Shown one piece after another: positions 23,860 to 36,950 of a stretch of DNA of 64,000 nt (positions are counted from its first letter, which is position 1; the number at the start of each line of letters is the position of its first letter). This stretch comes from Orthonyx spaldingii. Lineage: Eukaryota > Chordata > Aves > Passeriformes > Orthonychidae. Both the position numbers and the translations under genes were made by a program. The notes below the pieces were generated by a model. The model was not told the origin of the DNA, did not search any database, and saw only the letters and a list, made by a program, of their open reading frames with translations. The DNA is taken from assembly GCA_013397795.1 (NCBI GenBank), contig VZTJ01000638.1, positions 547,966 through 611,965 on the forward strand, given 5' to 3'.

Positions 23860-24490
23860 TTCACAGAATCACAGACTGGGTAGGTTGGAAGGGCCCAAAA
23901 TGAATCATCTGGGCCAACCTCCCTGCTCAAGCAGGGTCATCCCAGAGCACATGGCACAGGATTGTCTAGACAGATCAGGAATATCGCCAGTGAGAGAGAC
24001 TCCACAATCTCTCTGGGCAACCTGTTCCAGTGCACGGTCACCTGCCCAGTGAAGAAGTTCTTCCCCATATTCAGGCAGAACTTCTGTGCATCAGTTCTGC
24101 CTCTCGTCCTACTGCTTGGCACAACTAAGAAGGGCCTGGATCCATCCTCCTGATACCCTCCCTTCAGATACTGACAGACATTGGTGAGGTCCCCTCTCAG
24201 CCACCTCTTCTCGAGGCTGAACAGGCCCAGCTCCCTCAGCCTTTCCTAAGAGAGGTGCTCCAATCCCTTAATCATCTTTGTCATTCTCTGCTGGACTCAC
24301 TCCAGGAGCTCCATGTCCCTCTTGTACTGAGGAGCCCAGAACTGGGCAGAGCACTCCAGGTGTGCCTCACCTCGGCTGAGCAGAGGGGCAGCATCATCTC
24401 CCTCAACCTACTGGCAATGCTCTTCCTAACGCACTCCAGGATATCACTGGCCTTCTTGGCCACAAGGGCACACTGCTGTTCTTACATACC
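23860..24490 (-). mobile_element. CR1 LINE, 5'-truncated 3' part
   Basis: CR1 is the chicken-repeat-1 non-LTR retrotransposon. The plus strand begins TCACAGAATCACAGA, the complement of the CR1 terminal octamer repeat, followed by the complement of 'aggttggaagggcc'-type sequence, so the element runs on the minus strand with its 3' end at 23860. In minus-strand translation, remnants of the ORF2 (endonuclease/reverse transcriptase) C-terminus are visible, for example HWNRLPREIVESLSL at about 24030-23985. Frameshifts and stops break the frame. The element stops near 24485-24490, so most of ORF2, including the catalytic reverse-transcriptase part, is absent and the copy is inactive. This is the main evidence that the window is avian. 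Confidence 0.9.
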
Positions 24491-24494
24491 TTTA

Positions 24495-24592
24495 TAAGAC
24501 TTCCTTTCAGTTGTCTCTTCCCAAGGCTGAACAGGCCCAGCTCCCTCAACCTTTCCACATAAGAGGGATGCTCCAGTCCACTAATCATCTTT
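24495..24592 (-). mobile_element. Second CR1 fragment repeating part of the first
   Basis: This segment again reads, on the minus strand, the CR1 ORF2 peptide YVERLRELGLFSLGKRQLKG. It aligns with about 24186-24282 of the neighbouring copy, sharing GGCTGAACAGGCCCAGCTCC, but with substitutions and a small indel (ACATAAGAGGGATG versus TAAGAGAGGTG). It ends near TTCAATCCC. Either two CR1 insertions abut in the same orientation, or an internal segment was duplicated long enough ago to diverge. Confidence 0.8.
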
Positions 24593-27500
24593 CAATCCCA
24601 CTTCATTTAATCTAGAATATTTCAGGTTCTGATGTTTTAGCGAAGTAAGTGTTGGTTTTGAGAATATTGATGATGGCTGAGACAGCAGCTGTAGTCTGAG
24701 GGATTATTGGATTACATGGGTTTCACTCTCCGAATGATTTTTTAATATGACAATATAAGGCATATGCAGCTTTTGTGCCTTCCATGAACCACTGGCCTCA
24801 GCATGAACTCTTCTGTCAGACTGGAGGAATTCTTTCTAAAGATGAAAAAATAAAGTCACTGCATGTGTAGGTTTTTATATGGAGCTCAACTGTGATGATT
24901 TCTATAGACAACAAGAGACTCCATAGCTGTTTCTTATTCAAAGCAAATAGCAGTATCTCCTGCCTTTTCTGGGACATAACCTCCTACCATGCAGGTGTGA
25001 GTCCACAGAAATGTCAGTGACATGACAGTGAATCCAAGAAGATAGCCTGACTCATCTGGAAGCAAAAGATACAACTCTGGCAAATGTGTGTGTACATGCA
25101 CACACTCTTCCTTACCTTACCCTATTTGTGCTTCTATCAGTACACCTATAAATCAGTTGTATATCCACTACCTGGAGGGGTTTTCTGAATGTGTTTCAAA
25201 TCACATCAAACATACAATCGGTGCTCGGCAAAAAAATGTCACTGGAAAACAATGACAGGGCAAAAACCTCAAGCAGTTCCTCTCCATTGCCCTGTCTTCC
25301 CTCTGTACTGTCTGCCTTGGAAAGCCCACAGCTAGTGATCAGTAAGAGACTCTATTGTAAGCAAGGGGCAGAGGCAAGATTGTTCTGCGAACCTTAACTC
25401 TAAATTTCCTGAGTTTAGGGAGATTAAAATCTCAGTTGTCAAATCCATTAGTGTACTTTTTTGTGTATACAGAACATGGTCCAGGCAAGTGTATTGTTCC
25501 TAAAGGAAAATTTATGCTATTGGCTAAATGGATGTCTATGCACAGTTTGGCAACTCTAAGCTACATCATTCAGTTCTAGTCAATGCTAGTGGATTTTGAA
25601 ACCCACCAATATAACAATGAAGTGGAAAAAGTCATAGAAAAAGTCCAAAGAAACTCTAAATTACACTGTATGCTCTACTATTTTGAGTCTCAGTGTTGAG
25701 ACAAAAGAAGAGTAAGAGTTTGCCATTTGCTAGTTGTTAATAATCAAGAGAAGATCTGCCAGACACACTATTTGAGGGCTCTGTCTGTCTGGACCAGGTA
25801 GATGCTGCAATACGCAAAGAGCTTCACACACAGAGAAAGAAAAGAGTGTTCATGGACAATGATGCAGCGTTCTTAATTAAGATTTTCATTACTGATACAT
25901 ACATTAAGGTTTTTCTAATGCAATTGCCCAAGCACTCTAATGTGCAGGTAGATGTCTCTGATTCTATCTCTAGAAACCCTTTTGCACATCATCCCAAACA
26001 TTCACCAGCCAAGGCTCAAACTCAGCTCGCCTGCCCTTTGCTATAATGACAATGAAAAATAAAAAAATTATGGTTTACTTGTCTGCCAGATGAGAACTTA
26101 GCTTTTTGCAGTCATGAGAATGAATAGGCTTTTGCAAGGCTGTACTACAACGTATTGAAACTGATTCTGATCTCACACCTGTTTGATGTTGATGTAACAT
26201 CATGAGCTTCAATAGCATGAGTGCAGCAAATGTTGAAGGAAAAAATAATGGAAAAGACATATAGGTAAATGAAAAATGGGATGAAACAAAACATGAGTTT
26301 GCCAAAGGTAGTTTGTAGTAGACTAACCTGATAATTTTCTTTGATAAGATAACTGATTATCCAGACAAAGGAAATGGAATAAATTTAATTTATCAGTAGA
26401 GCATTTGATACATGTAATACAGTATCACAAGGGAAATTATGAGTTTAGATCAAGATTTGCAAAAGGACTGTATGGTGAGCAACTGCTTACCTGAAGGGGA
26501 GATTGAGCAGTGGTGAAGAAAGAATTATTGGGCAAGGTGAAGGTTATATTTCCACAATTGTTTAGTTAAATAAAACAGCTTTTTCTATCTAATAAGATTT
26601 GGGTGGAGCAGGTAACATTTCCTTACAAGGCCCCTCAAAGGGAGGGGGCATAGATTAGGAAAAAGTGGAGGCATGCTTAACAGCTGTAAAAGGGTCAATC
26701 GACATCAATAAACTGCTCATTAACCATATTTAGCTCTCATTCACCTGTAATGTTTCAGTGTTATTTCTATGGTTCTGTTCTTTGGGAAGTTCAGAGATGC
26801 TACAACTCTCTTAGCAGTTTACTTGTGCTGTTTAATTAAATATCTAGTTCAGTTTCGTGCTTTTTAAATATTCTTATTCCCAAAACAGGATGCCCATTCA
26901 TCTACAAAATCTACTTGCTGAGTGCCTTTGAATGCTGGACCCTGCCTCCCAAGAAAACGCCGCTGGAATAAGATGTGGAGGAGAAATACTTGGTGAACAT
27001 GAGCACTTACAAAAGCATTGCTTCTCCCTGAACACACTACATACTTTTCTTGTCTAGTCAGGCTATGACATTTTGTGAATTCCTTCAATAGGAAAAACGG
27101 GGCTGCCCACTAGCAAAGTGAGGTGTTGTGCTGGCACAAGCCAGGATGGAAGGTGAAGACGTTGCCACAGAAGTCACAGTTGAAGCAACAATGTGAGATT
27201 AATTTGCCACAATAAATGACCTGCTAAACCATTTTCAACAAGTTAAGAAAAAACAGTATTTTTGACAATCTTCCCTGAGGCATGTCTCAGTCTGCAGGTA
27301 TTTCAATGACTAAAATTGTTACCTTTCCATTAAAGTTCACTGGAAGAGAAGCTCCATTTTTGTTTTAGCCTTCTGTGCCAGAATTTAAATATTTACTGTC
27401 ATGACTGGACTATGCTAAGCATGCACAGATATTCACACAAGAAATTTGCTCTCAATCCCAAAATATAAAAGATTTTTTAAATGCAAAAATTGAAAACCAG

Positions 27501-30500
27501 TGTCTGAAAACGTTCATTCTTCAGAGATGGTTATATGCTGATCACACATAGTAGTCCCTCTTCACAACCTTCAGTGCATACTGCAGAGCATCCAGAATGT
27601 TACACATTATTTTTTGTCTTTTATGTAAAAGTGGATTTACTGCAAAAAGTGAAAAGCAATTAATCCCTTTACAGACATCCAGGATAAGTGAACATGGACA
27701 GATATGAAATTTAAATACACATCCAGATCCAAATGTTGCAAATGATCCTTACTTTGGTGATTGGGTGAAGCAGGAATACTTCTAAATTGCATGCTATTTG
27801 AAGCTGGAATTTCAATTTTGTCCCTGAAAAATCAAGCTGTTTAAAGTATGCTCAAGAAGCTAAAAGATTAGCAAACAGCATTCAGAAAACTGATACAGCT
27901 ATTCTATTAAACTTAAAACTCAGTACGATGGAATGGGAGAGAGCAAGATCTATTCAAATCCAAAAGCATTTGCTTTCGGTGGTGTGCAAAAATCTAATAT
28001 TTTGGGCATGCAAACATATGAAATGAAAATATTACCTGGGGGGCTGAATTTGTGAACCATATGCAGCATGATATTATCCAAAATGATGGAAAGCTTCAGC
28101 AGTGAACAAGAACTTCAGAGGAAAGAATCATTATTTCTTAATGCACTGTGATCTTTTATGTCTAAGAGCTCCCACTCCCACCAAGAGGTAAAACAGCCTT
28201 CATGAAGCACGGCCTGAAGACTAATCACGTGTGTTTTGACATGTGCACCTGTGTAATGGCACACAAACGAACTACATGGCAGGTGATTTGCTTCTTTTTT
28301 AAGTGGGAGTGGTGGAGAGGAAAAGGAGATGGAGGAGATACTCTTACAAGCTCATTTTCGATTGTGGTGTCTCACACACAGGACGTTCAGCATGAACATG
28401 GACACGTGGGCAGGCATTTAGACCCCCCTGACTATTTGTATCTTGGTGCCAGCTTCAACAGGCAAATCTATGACGTCTTGATCAAAAGGTGACTTCTGGA
28501 AAACCTCCTGTTTCTGGATATTATGTTGTATTATAACCACTACTCCAGCACAACAGTCTTGGTACCATTTTTACCTTATACCTGGTGTATGCATTTTATG
28601 CAGGCAGCTACACAACATGATGCTAAAGCAGGGTGCATCAAAGAGGATTTCTGCACTAGGAGAAGGACTCACAATAAAGCTCAGAAAAGAAAAAGACATT
28701 TGGTGATACAGCTGTAGAATAGCAAAGTGCTTGCCAAAGTTGGAAGATAATTTACCATAACTACAAAGGGAATGTTCTGAAAAACTCTGCCACACTCTGT
28801 AGTTGTTACCATTTTGCACAGTGATTTCAACCCAACAAACCAGTCTGTCTTAATATTTTGATCGTTGGTTTTCAAACTGCTGTAGGAAATGCTGCTACTG
28901 CATCAGAAAGGTGGCCTTTTCCATACAAACATATTAAATTATGCCAGTGTGGGGTAAAAGTGCATTGAACAACTCCATTTTCTCTCTGTCTCCCTCTTTT
29001 TTCTAGTTAAATCTAAAATATTATGCTCCTACAGCTGCCTAGTTAAAGTCCATTTTTTTTTCTGTTGTACTCTGTAATATAAAAAAAACCCAACTAACAC
29101 TAAATACATTATATTACACTAAGTAAATGAAAAATAACTCAGAACAAAGAGATTGCTAGTATGCATAATGGCAGAAAGGTGTGACATTTTCAGCTGTCAT
29201 GCTGGCCAATCTTAAATTCAATCTGATCCAGCAGCAGTGGATATATTGTAGGTATTGCAATTAGAAAGCAGGTTGCACACGTGCCTCTATTGTAATCCAC
29301 ACATCAGCTTCACAGCTATGTGCAGCCTTTATTACTTGCTAAACAATTTGAATGTCAACACTTAAACTAATGCCTGATTGGGACCAAATTTTGCCCCTTT
29401 TTGTAAATCTGGCTATGTCTCGGGTTTTCTGAATATTGGGTCTATTTTTATGACAGATGTTTTAAGACAAACCCATGAACTTCGTCAGATTTGTTTTAAA
29501 TAATGAGGGGTTTTTTTTCCATGCACATTTATTGCTTAAGTCTATTTGATGGCTACGTCTTCAGATAAAGAATAAAGCTTAAAATTGTGGCACTTGCTCA
29601 AGAACATTCATTCCAAGGTGTACTCTCAGTTATATGGTTTCATGTCTATAAATACATCAGAGTAGAATTTCAGTTTTGCTGCCATTTTGAGGCTGTTTCA
29701 TCACCATTTCTCTCATTTGCCTCTGCTCATGTTGTTTTCTTTTTTGGAACATTCCCTTCCTTCAGGAGACACATAAAAGCTGGGGAAATAATACTCCTTT
29801 CCTGTCTCAGATTGCTGTTTAAGTGACCATTCCCTTCCTAAACCTCCTTATTTTCAGAAGCAGATCAACTGATTCTTCTGGATAATTTGCATGTCTATTT
29901 ATTACATTAATTATGATAATTGTTGAAAAATGCTAACTCTTGAAAGCTGTTGTAAACATAAGGCTTATTACATGTAGACTTTTTTGGCATTTTGCAAATG
30001 TTCATTTCTGATTCATGAATAAGCTTGACCTGGAGGTTATTATCCTATTCTCAAGTAAGGGAGAGCTTCTTAAGAAACCTGAGAAAAGATGCCTCCTCCC
30101 TGTTCCTGATGTAGCAATCACTGTTGTTGTTCCTCATCTGCAAAACAACACTGAGCACAGAACCACATAAAGGGATTCAGAGGGTGCTAATTAGTTGTTG
30201 TTTCATGATAATGGTTCAGAGTGGTAACAGATGACAGTTTGGTGGTGAACAAGTACCAAAGCAGGGACATATACATAGATATCAAAGACTATTTGAGCAT
30301 CATCACGTCTGATAAAGTCAGTAAGTATTCTCAGAAACTGGCTACTGGCAGGCTGGAATACTGCTGGGTGTCTTTTGACATACAAATCACTGACCATATG
30401 ATGGATGGTTCTCATAACTATGATGAGATCAGTAAGATGCCTCTCAGCTTCCCTTAGGTCATCATTACTTGACCAAATATGTCTTCATGAAGTCGGGGAA

Positions 30501-30689
30501 TAAATGGCACTTTTTTGCACTTTTTTCCTTCTTTTATTTTCTTTTTTTTTTTTTCTTTTTCAAACTAGGATGTCAAGTAACAAGAATTAGAATCAGTGCT
30601 CAATCTGATAGGAATGATGCTGGAGCTCAGTACATCCTGGTTACATCGGAAACCTAGTTAAACAAAATGGACAGATATCCACAGAATTA
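24593..30689. other. Non-coding AT-rich sequence without recognised genes
   Basis: No open frame carries a recognisable domain. A weak resemblance to an old amniote palindromic repeat is seen at about 29375-29415. T-rich runs occur at 29050-29060, 29511-29520 and 30540-30560. No tRNA, CpG cluster or transposon coding sequence was found. Confidence 0.5.
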
Positions 30690-30790
30690 GGTTATCGTGT
30701 TATGCAACTTCCTTGTATGTGGATAACGTGTCCTGCAACTTCCTTGTATGTGGATAACACATCCTGCAACTTCCTTGTATCTGGATGACT
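30690..30790. repeat. 31-bp tandem repeat, about 3.3 copies
   Basis: Copies start at 30704, 30735 and 30766, an exact 31-bp period, each opening with GCAACTTCCTTGTAT. The sequence just before (30690-30703) matches the end of a unit imperfectly. The first two full copies differ by only a few bases; the third is truncated after about 25 bp. A 93-codon minus-strand frame crosses it and gives a short repeated peptide, but there is no other sign of coding. Confidence 0.93.
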
Positions 30791-31574
30791 TTGATGCACT
30801 TCTGATTTGCACTTACCAGCACCAACAGCAGATAACTTTTCAATATTGTATGGGTTCCATCTGAACAGGTAGTGCTCTGAAGTAAAAGAAGGGTCCTGCT
30901 GTAGCTGTTTATCCTAGTGCAGCTATCTCTCCTACTGCAAAGCACTTCAGTAATGTTGATACTGCTACAGGAGGTTGACATTATGACTGGAAGGCTCCAG
31001 ACTGGCTAGAAGACTTCTTCCATGAAAGGAATCATTTGGACAAAGAATACACTTGTGTCTCCGAAAGTCCTGAGGACATTTAAGTGGAGCAGAGATTAAC
31101 TGTATTCCCCTTAAGTGGGAAGATAGCTTGGGGGAGAGATCTATAAAATCCTTCCACCTTCAAAACCCTGATGCCATGTAATTAGGCAGATGTGTATGTA
31201 ACATCTGGGAGGAGGATGAAGACTGAACCATCAACAAGTTGTGGGCAGGGATATGAAAAGAGAGCCCAGTGCTGGACACTGAGACAGAGGGCAGAACAAA
31301 TCAGTTATGTCTAGATCAGAAACTTTCTTGACAGGTACCATTAACAGCTTCTAACGTAAAAATGTCCCATTTACACTTTTTCTGTTACCAAAAGAACCCA
31401 GACTATCAATGGCCTGAAGGACCAGCCTTCCAGAGAAAAAGGAGAGAGCCAGTACACAACAAGACATTCTTGAAATATAGTAGGGCTCCTATGGAGCTTG
31501 CTAATTTAGGAACAGAGGAGCACCAGGAAGCCCTTCTTGGCTGTGGAATAATCCTGATTTAAAGAAGCAAGAGA
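30791..31574. other. Non-coding sequence, nothing recognised
   Basis: Short frames only; no repeat family, RNA gene or CpG enrichment seen. Confidence 0.55.
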
Positions 31575-31700
31575 GCATGTGATTCTAATCTTACATGTCA
31601 AGAAACAAAGGCAGACAGATGGAAAACAACTAATGCATGGTCACACAGCAAAGCACTGTCGAAGAGGGATTTTAGCTTCAGGTTTCCACATGCCTACCTA
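31575..31700 (-). mobile_element. MIR-like SINE remnant, antisense
   Basis: On the plus strand the order is 'cttacatgtcaagaaacaaa', 'ggtcacacagcaaag' and 'gagggattttagcttcaggt'. These correspond to the MIR complement segments usually read as 'cagatgaggaaactgaggc', 'aggtcacacagctag' and 'gggattcgaacccaggt'. The match spans about 120 bp in correct order, the strongest MIR signal in the window. Confidence 0.6.
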
Positions 31701-31839
31701 TCATGAAGCCATCTTGCTGCTTCCACCTAAACTGCCTTACCCTGCAGAGGTATAACAATGTAAAACTGGTGCCTTTTGTGCAAATGTTGAAGGCACACGG
31801 TGTCTGCCACAGACATAAATGGTTTTGCCACTGCTGCAG

Positions 31840-32060
31840 GAAGAGTTAACATAAGCGGTGTTAACGCTTCCCGTCCCTGAGTATCATTAATGCTTTTTAC
31901 TGATATTACCAAGTTCTGCAACAAAAGTAATAGGATTTGTCAGGGGCCGTTATAAACTGCCCCTGCTGGATAAATACATAATACATGATGGCAAAGGTCC
32001 GATGGGCCTTTAATCAATTGCCTTTCTGAGTCAAATAAATGTCACATTAGACATAAGCCA
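31840..32060. promoter_or_regulatory. Candidate conserved non-coding element with two hairpins
   Basis: Unique, non-repetitive sequence contains a perfect 7-bp inverted repeat (CAGGGGC at 31941-31947, GCCCCTG at 31959-31965, 11-nt loop). About 30 bp further on is a second stem (AAAGGTCC at 31993-32000, GGGCCTTT at 32004-32011, one G-T pair, 3-nt loop). AAAGGTC resembles a nuclear-receptor half-site, and TTTAATCAATTG and AAATAAATGTCA follow closely. This density of ordered words resembles vertebrate enhancers, but conservation is not shown. Confidence 0.3.
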
Positions 32061-35000
32061 CGTTGCATTCTGTGGGCGCCTCTGCTCCCCTCATCTCGCA
32101 GGCCTGACACCGCCACGGGCAGCTATGGACATGCATAGGCTCCTACTTATTTGTAGCAAATATATCAGGGCAAAACTGGAACAGCATGTTGTAAATTACA
32201 GATTTGGGACACCTTATAATGAAAGGCAAAGGAGAAGGGAAAGAAATATGGGGACACCATTGGCATGATAGGTCAGCTCAAATACATCTCCTTGGGAGCT
32301 GGCATTGTCATACCACCTTTTGCAGTCACTGCAGCAAATCTCATCTTTCTGCCCACAGGGTGGGGGAGAAGGCACCGTGCCATTTCTTTCTGCACTGCAA
32401 AAGTAGTGGGTCAACTTTAAATGTTAAAGCCACATATTTTAGGTCTAGTATCAGGAAAAGAAAGCTCTTTCATTGTTTCAGCAAGCACCTTGAAAAAATT
32501 ACGAATGTCCATTTGCACTTTAGCATCCTTTTAAAGAAATTCCAACAATCAAAACATAAATTTACAGATTTGCAGGTTTAATTCCTCTCCCAAATATGAA
32601 AGAGCAATTTTTCTTACTGTGCTGTTTTCTTTTTCATTCCAGGCAGCATGTTAACAGTCATCTACTTTTCTCTCTGAACAGGTAGGAGACATGAATTTAA
32701 ATTGCTAAGTGGAGATCTAAAGTAACACAAAGTCCAGGTATATTTGGACTTGTAGTTCTAAACCTAAATTTAAAAGCTCTCATTATTTTTGGCATTCACT
32801 AAATAGCTTCAACTTGGACATCCCAAAACAGTGGCTTAAAATGCTGGTGGACATTTGGAAAACTTTGGTCTGTCTTTACTTAACTATAGTAAATATTATG
32901 AAGTGGTAGTGCTATATTTCCCTTTATATTTCAACAAGAAGAGTCATTGTTTCAAAAGCACTAGATTTCACTGCCAATATGTATGAAGGAATCCCAGAAA
33001 AATGTGAGTTTTTGTTCCAAATGCGCAAAACCATCATGTGTCAGAACCTGACAAAATTAAAAGTCAAATGATAACAAACAAACACTTCCAAAGGTTCCAT
33101 CCCTTATTCCCCCCAAAAAGGAAAAAACAAAACTTAACCCATGAAAAAATTAATTCTTCCTGTTCTAGGTCTTGAAAACACAATTATTTGGATAAACATA
33201 GTATTTTCTTCAGTTAAAAAGGTCAACGAAACACCAACCTTCACAGCAGCAGCCAAACTCAAATGAATGCAACCAGGTGAGAAAAGAACCCTGCATAACA
33301 CCTTCCAAAGAAAATGCTAACAGATTTTTAATCCTGATACTGTTGGATGTCAATGAGAATACAGCACATTTAATCTACTCAGGTAAGAAAAGCAGCCAGC
33401 ACTGGGTAAAGAAGGGTCCCACACCACAGGGCCAAACTTCAGCAAGGACAGGTTGCAATGCTAGTTGACTGTTTCTGTACTTGTTTTGCACTTGCACAGC
33501 ATGGAATACTTTCTATTTTATTCTGAATTAGAGCACAACAGCGTAATACCCATCAGAACATGTGTATGCCCACATATAAACAGAAATCTTCTATATTGTC
33601 ATCCAGAAATGCACATATAAATTCCAGATCAATCAATCAATCAAGCACATGTCACTGAACTAAAATCTTGAGTCCCATAAGGTGACACTGCATTAAAATA
33701 TTGGACTGCATTAGAATAAAAATTCACTATTGAATCCTGTGGTCAGGGGAAGCAACAGAGGCCCAGGGCTGACTTTGATGGAACTTGAAAATGTACAACT
33801 CATATCAATGAAAAGTATCAAACGTTATAAATACTTACACAAGAGACAAGGAAAGGTTCCTTCAGAGAAAGGCCACAAACTGATTGTGAGGGATCTGAGA
33901 AGAAAAGATAGCAAGAAAAAAGGAAGTCAAATTGATAATAAACACACTAAATGATACCAATGTAGCAATATAAAACAGGGATCAAGGAGACTTACAGATG
34001 CTGGCAATTCCCACAGGATAGGGAAAAAAAAATGTTTTAAATTCAGAAAACATAGATCTTGAAAGTTTTGAAACTACCTGACCCCAGAACTATGTAGCTG
34101 AGTAAACTGGTAATGGCTGAGGAGCCTTTCAGTCCTGGGATAATTCCAAGCCAGCAGAGACTAAATATCCTCTGGTGGCTGTTCAACAGTCTCCGCGAAA
34201 CAGACTTGTGGCTCCTATGGACAAATGCTCTTATCACAAAAACACTGCCAGATTTGAATGGCATCCTTCTTAGCAGTCATGCCAGATGATACAGGACTCT
34301 GAAACAGAAATCGCCTTCTTGATCCTGACCTTCACAGAAGAGGGGTTAGGCTTATTATTAGGGCTGAGAATGCTTACATTACAACTGATAACTGCACAGA
34401 AAAATTGTGTTGTCTTAGTTCCTTCTGTCAACACAGTATCTCTTGGACTTGATTGATTTGTTACCCTGAGACCCCTAAGAAAAAAATGCATGAAAGTGTA
34501 ATGGCTAAAGGTTTTCAAACTTCTGGTAGACTACAGGTCTACTATGGAGTATCTAAGCTTTATTGCCAACATATTTTTTTCCATATTTATTTCCAAAACA
34601 TATTAACCTGAGATGAAGAAATAAACAAAATTAATCAAAGCCTGATGCTCTGAATTGTAACAAGAAGACACACTCCTGTTGGACACAGAAAACAAAGGCA
34701 GATGCTCCCCAAATGTTCAAAGCTGCAAATCAGTCCTGTTTCCCCTTCCCTTCGCCAAGCTGAAAAAAATTTGGGTAGTCAGGCCAGGCAGTGCTCTCCA
34801 GAAGATTGTTATCAGGGGACCAGGAGAACAGTGGAAAATGACCATGGGTCCATGTGGTGTACTCCAGTACTTAAGACATGGCCCTCAACTTCTGTGTCCT
34901 GTCTAGTTACAGGGAGAGATCAGCTCTATCGTTCCTCAAAGCAATTAAAAAAACTCAGAGAAATATAAACCTGAGTTGAGAGAGTGAAAGAAAAGAGAGG

Positions 35001-36950
35001 AGCTGTCACAGGAGAGAGAGAGGGAAGGCAGGCAGAAAATCTGTTCAGAGTTGTAGCTACTATTTGTGGGAATTATGGTCCTGGTAGAGGAGAGTGTGAG
35101 AGAAAGCACGTGCACAAATCTAGTGGTTGGTTTGCAAGGGAGGTGGAGGAAATACAGCAAAGAGCAGAGACAATCATAAAAACTGCAGGGCAGGAAACAA
35201 GCTGCTTATAGCATCCTTTGGACAGGCCACCCAGAGAGGCTCTTTTAATAGCAAATTTCTCTTTAAAGGAGCTGACTGCTCCCACATGTAAGGAAGATTT
35301 GCATGAGACAGAAGACAGGATGGATTCGCCCAGACTGAAAAGCTGAAATGACATAAAATGAAATGAAGGGCAAGATCAAGCTGGTGGAGAGAAGGTCACT
35401 ATCTTGATTTCAAAAATCCATTATTCTAATGAACCATAATAGGGAAGTTCTCCTGGTGGAGAAAAATCTGCTTTCCTAAGCACGTACCCCTTATTTGCCT
35501 TTTACATGTCTCCTGAAGATTTAACCATGGAAGTCTACAGACTCATCTGTAATAGATGATCGTGAAGGATAGTTAGGGGCTGGTAGTTGGGTACTATTTC
35601 TTACAGAGTTTTGGACAGATGGGACAGTGAGTTGCAAACCAGGGAAGAACCTGAGACAAGGGGTCTGAGTTAAAGAATGTGCCTTGGAGCCCCAGAGTTA
35701 AAAAACAAACAAACAAAAAAAGACAAAAAGCAAAAAAAAAAAAAAAAAGTGGGAGGCATCCAGTATGGGAAAAAAAATAAACACAGAATGGAAAATTTTA
35801 GGCTGAGGTTAGAGTTTGGCTCTGTTATAAGCAACATAAAACAAGGTCTCTAAGGGAAAGCGTCAAGCAATTTTGACAACATGGATGCCAAAGAATTCTA
35901 CAAATTATGGCCTGAGATTCTGGAGGTGCTGAGTAATGACTTACACCAACATTACAATCAAATTTGCTTTAAGAAGTGAACAAGATTGTTCTGCCTAATT
36001 AAAATGGTAGGGTAATTTCAGACAGGCACAATATACTAGAAACTGCAAACCAGAATCTGGCAAAACCACCAAAACTGAAACACCATACTGTTAAAAATGA
36101 TTGCAATTGGTCTGGACACTTGATTACCAGTTTTGTTCAAAAGAAAATATATGAAAACAAAACTTTCCCTGTAAAGTACTGGAAAAACAAGATGTGTCTG
36201 AGGAAGCTATGATTCATTCCAGGTTAGATAACTGCAGAACACGTATGCGGGAGAGAAATGGGCCAAATCTTGTTCTCACTGCCCTGTGCAATCATGCTGA
36301 CTTAATTGAAACCATGAGCAGAACCTGAACCATTAACATGCTGGGGTGAAACTTTTTATCATATGGCACTGTTGGTCACTAGAGACATTTAACCTAATTA
36401 CATTAGATTAACACCGTAGATTTCTTCAAGATATATTCTTATATAACAACATAAGAAAATGAAGTCGAAGAAAGCTGACTATTTTTCCCAGGTCTCTATG
36501 TTATAGACAGAATAGTTACCTGTCTCTTTTTATGTTGCCTGTTTTCAACCCCCTATGACTCTGTTTGGTGGAATGGACAAATGGAATCCACTGATCTTTT
36601 TTTATATTGAATTCCTAGTGTTAATTAATCATTATTACTTGGAAGATGTTTTGGCCATTGGACAGAATAGCCAAGGGCTAATCTTAAATCCATCTTTGCT
36701 TCATTGTGGTCAGATTCTGCTTCCCTTCTCTTTCTTTGCTACATGAATAAATTCCATTTAAAGCACAAAGACTGAGAGACAAGTAAGGTCTAAATGTTAA
36801 GGCTGTTTAGGAATCTAGTTCCCCCTGAGTTTAAATACAATAAGGTTCCTAAACACTGAAGAATTTCTATTTATAGGGAGTTAAGATGGTGAAAACCAGA
36901 GGTATGAGTTACATTATATAAACAGATAGTAGATTTATGAGGCTAACTAC
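32061..36950. other. Non-coding AT-rich sequence; minor simple repeats
   Basis: No gene is recognised. A short AATC tetranucleotide run lies at about 33628-33644, and A-rich runs with CAAA units at about 35700-35748. The 125-codon plus-strand frame at 32204-32581 has no domain and overlaps a minus-strand frame. The sequence at 36262-36310 weakly resembles an old amniote repeat that begins 'gggccaaat'. Confidence 0.5.

Noticed and set aside
23937..24588. Several short open frames on both strands
   Set aside because: The minus-strand ones are CR1 ORF2 debris and the plus-strand ones are its antisense; none is a host gene.
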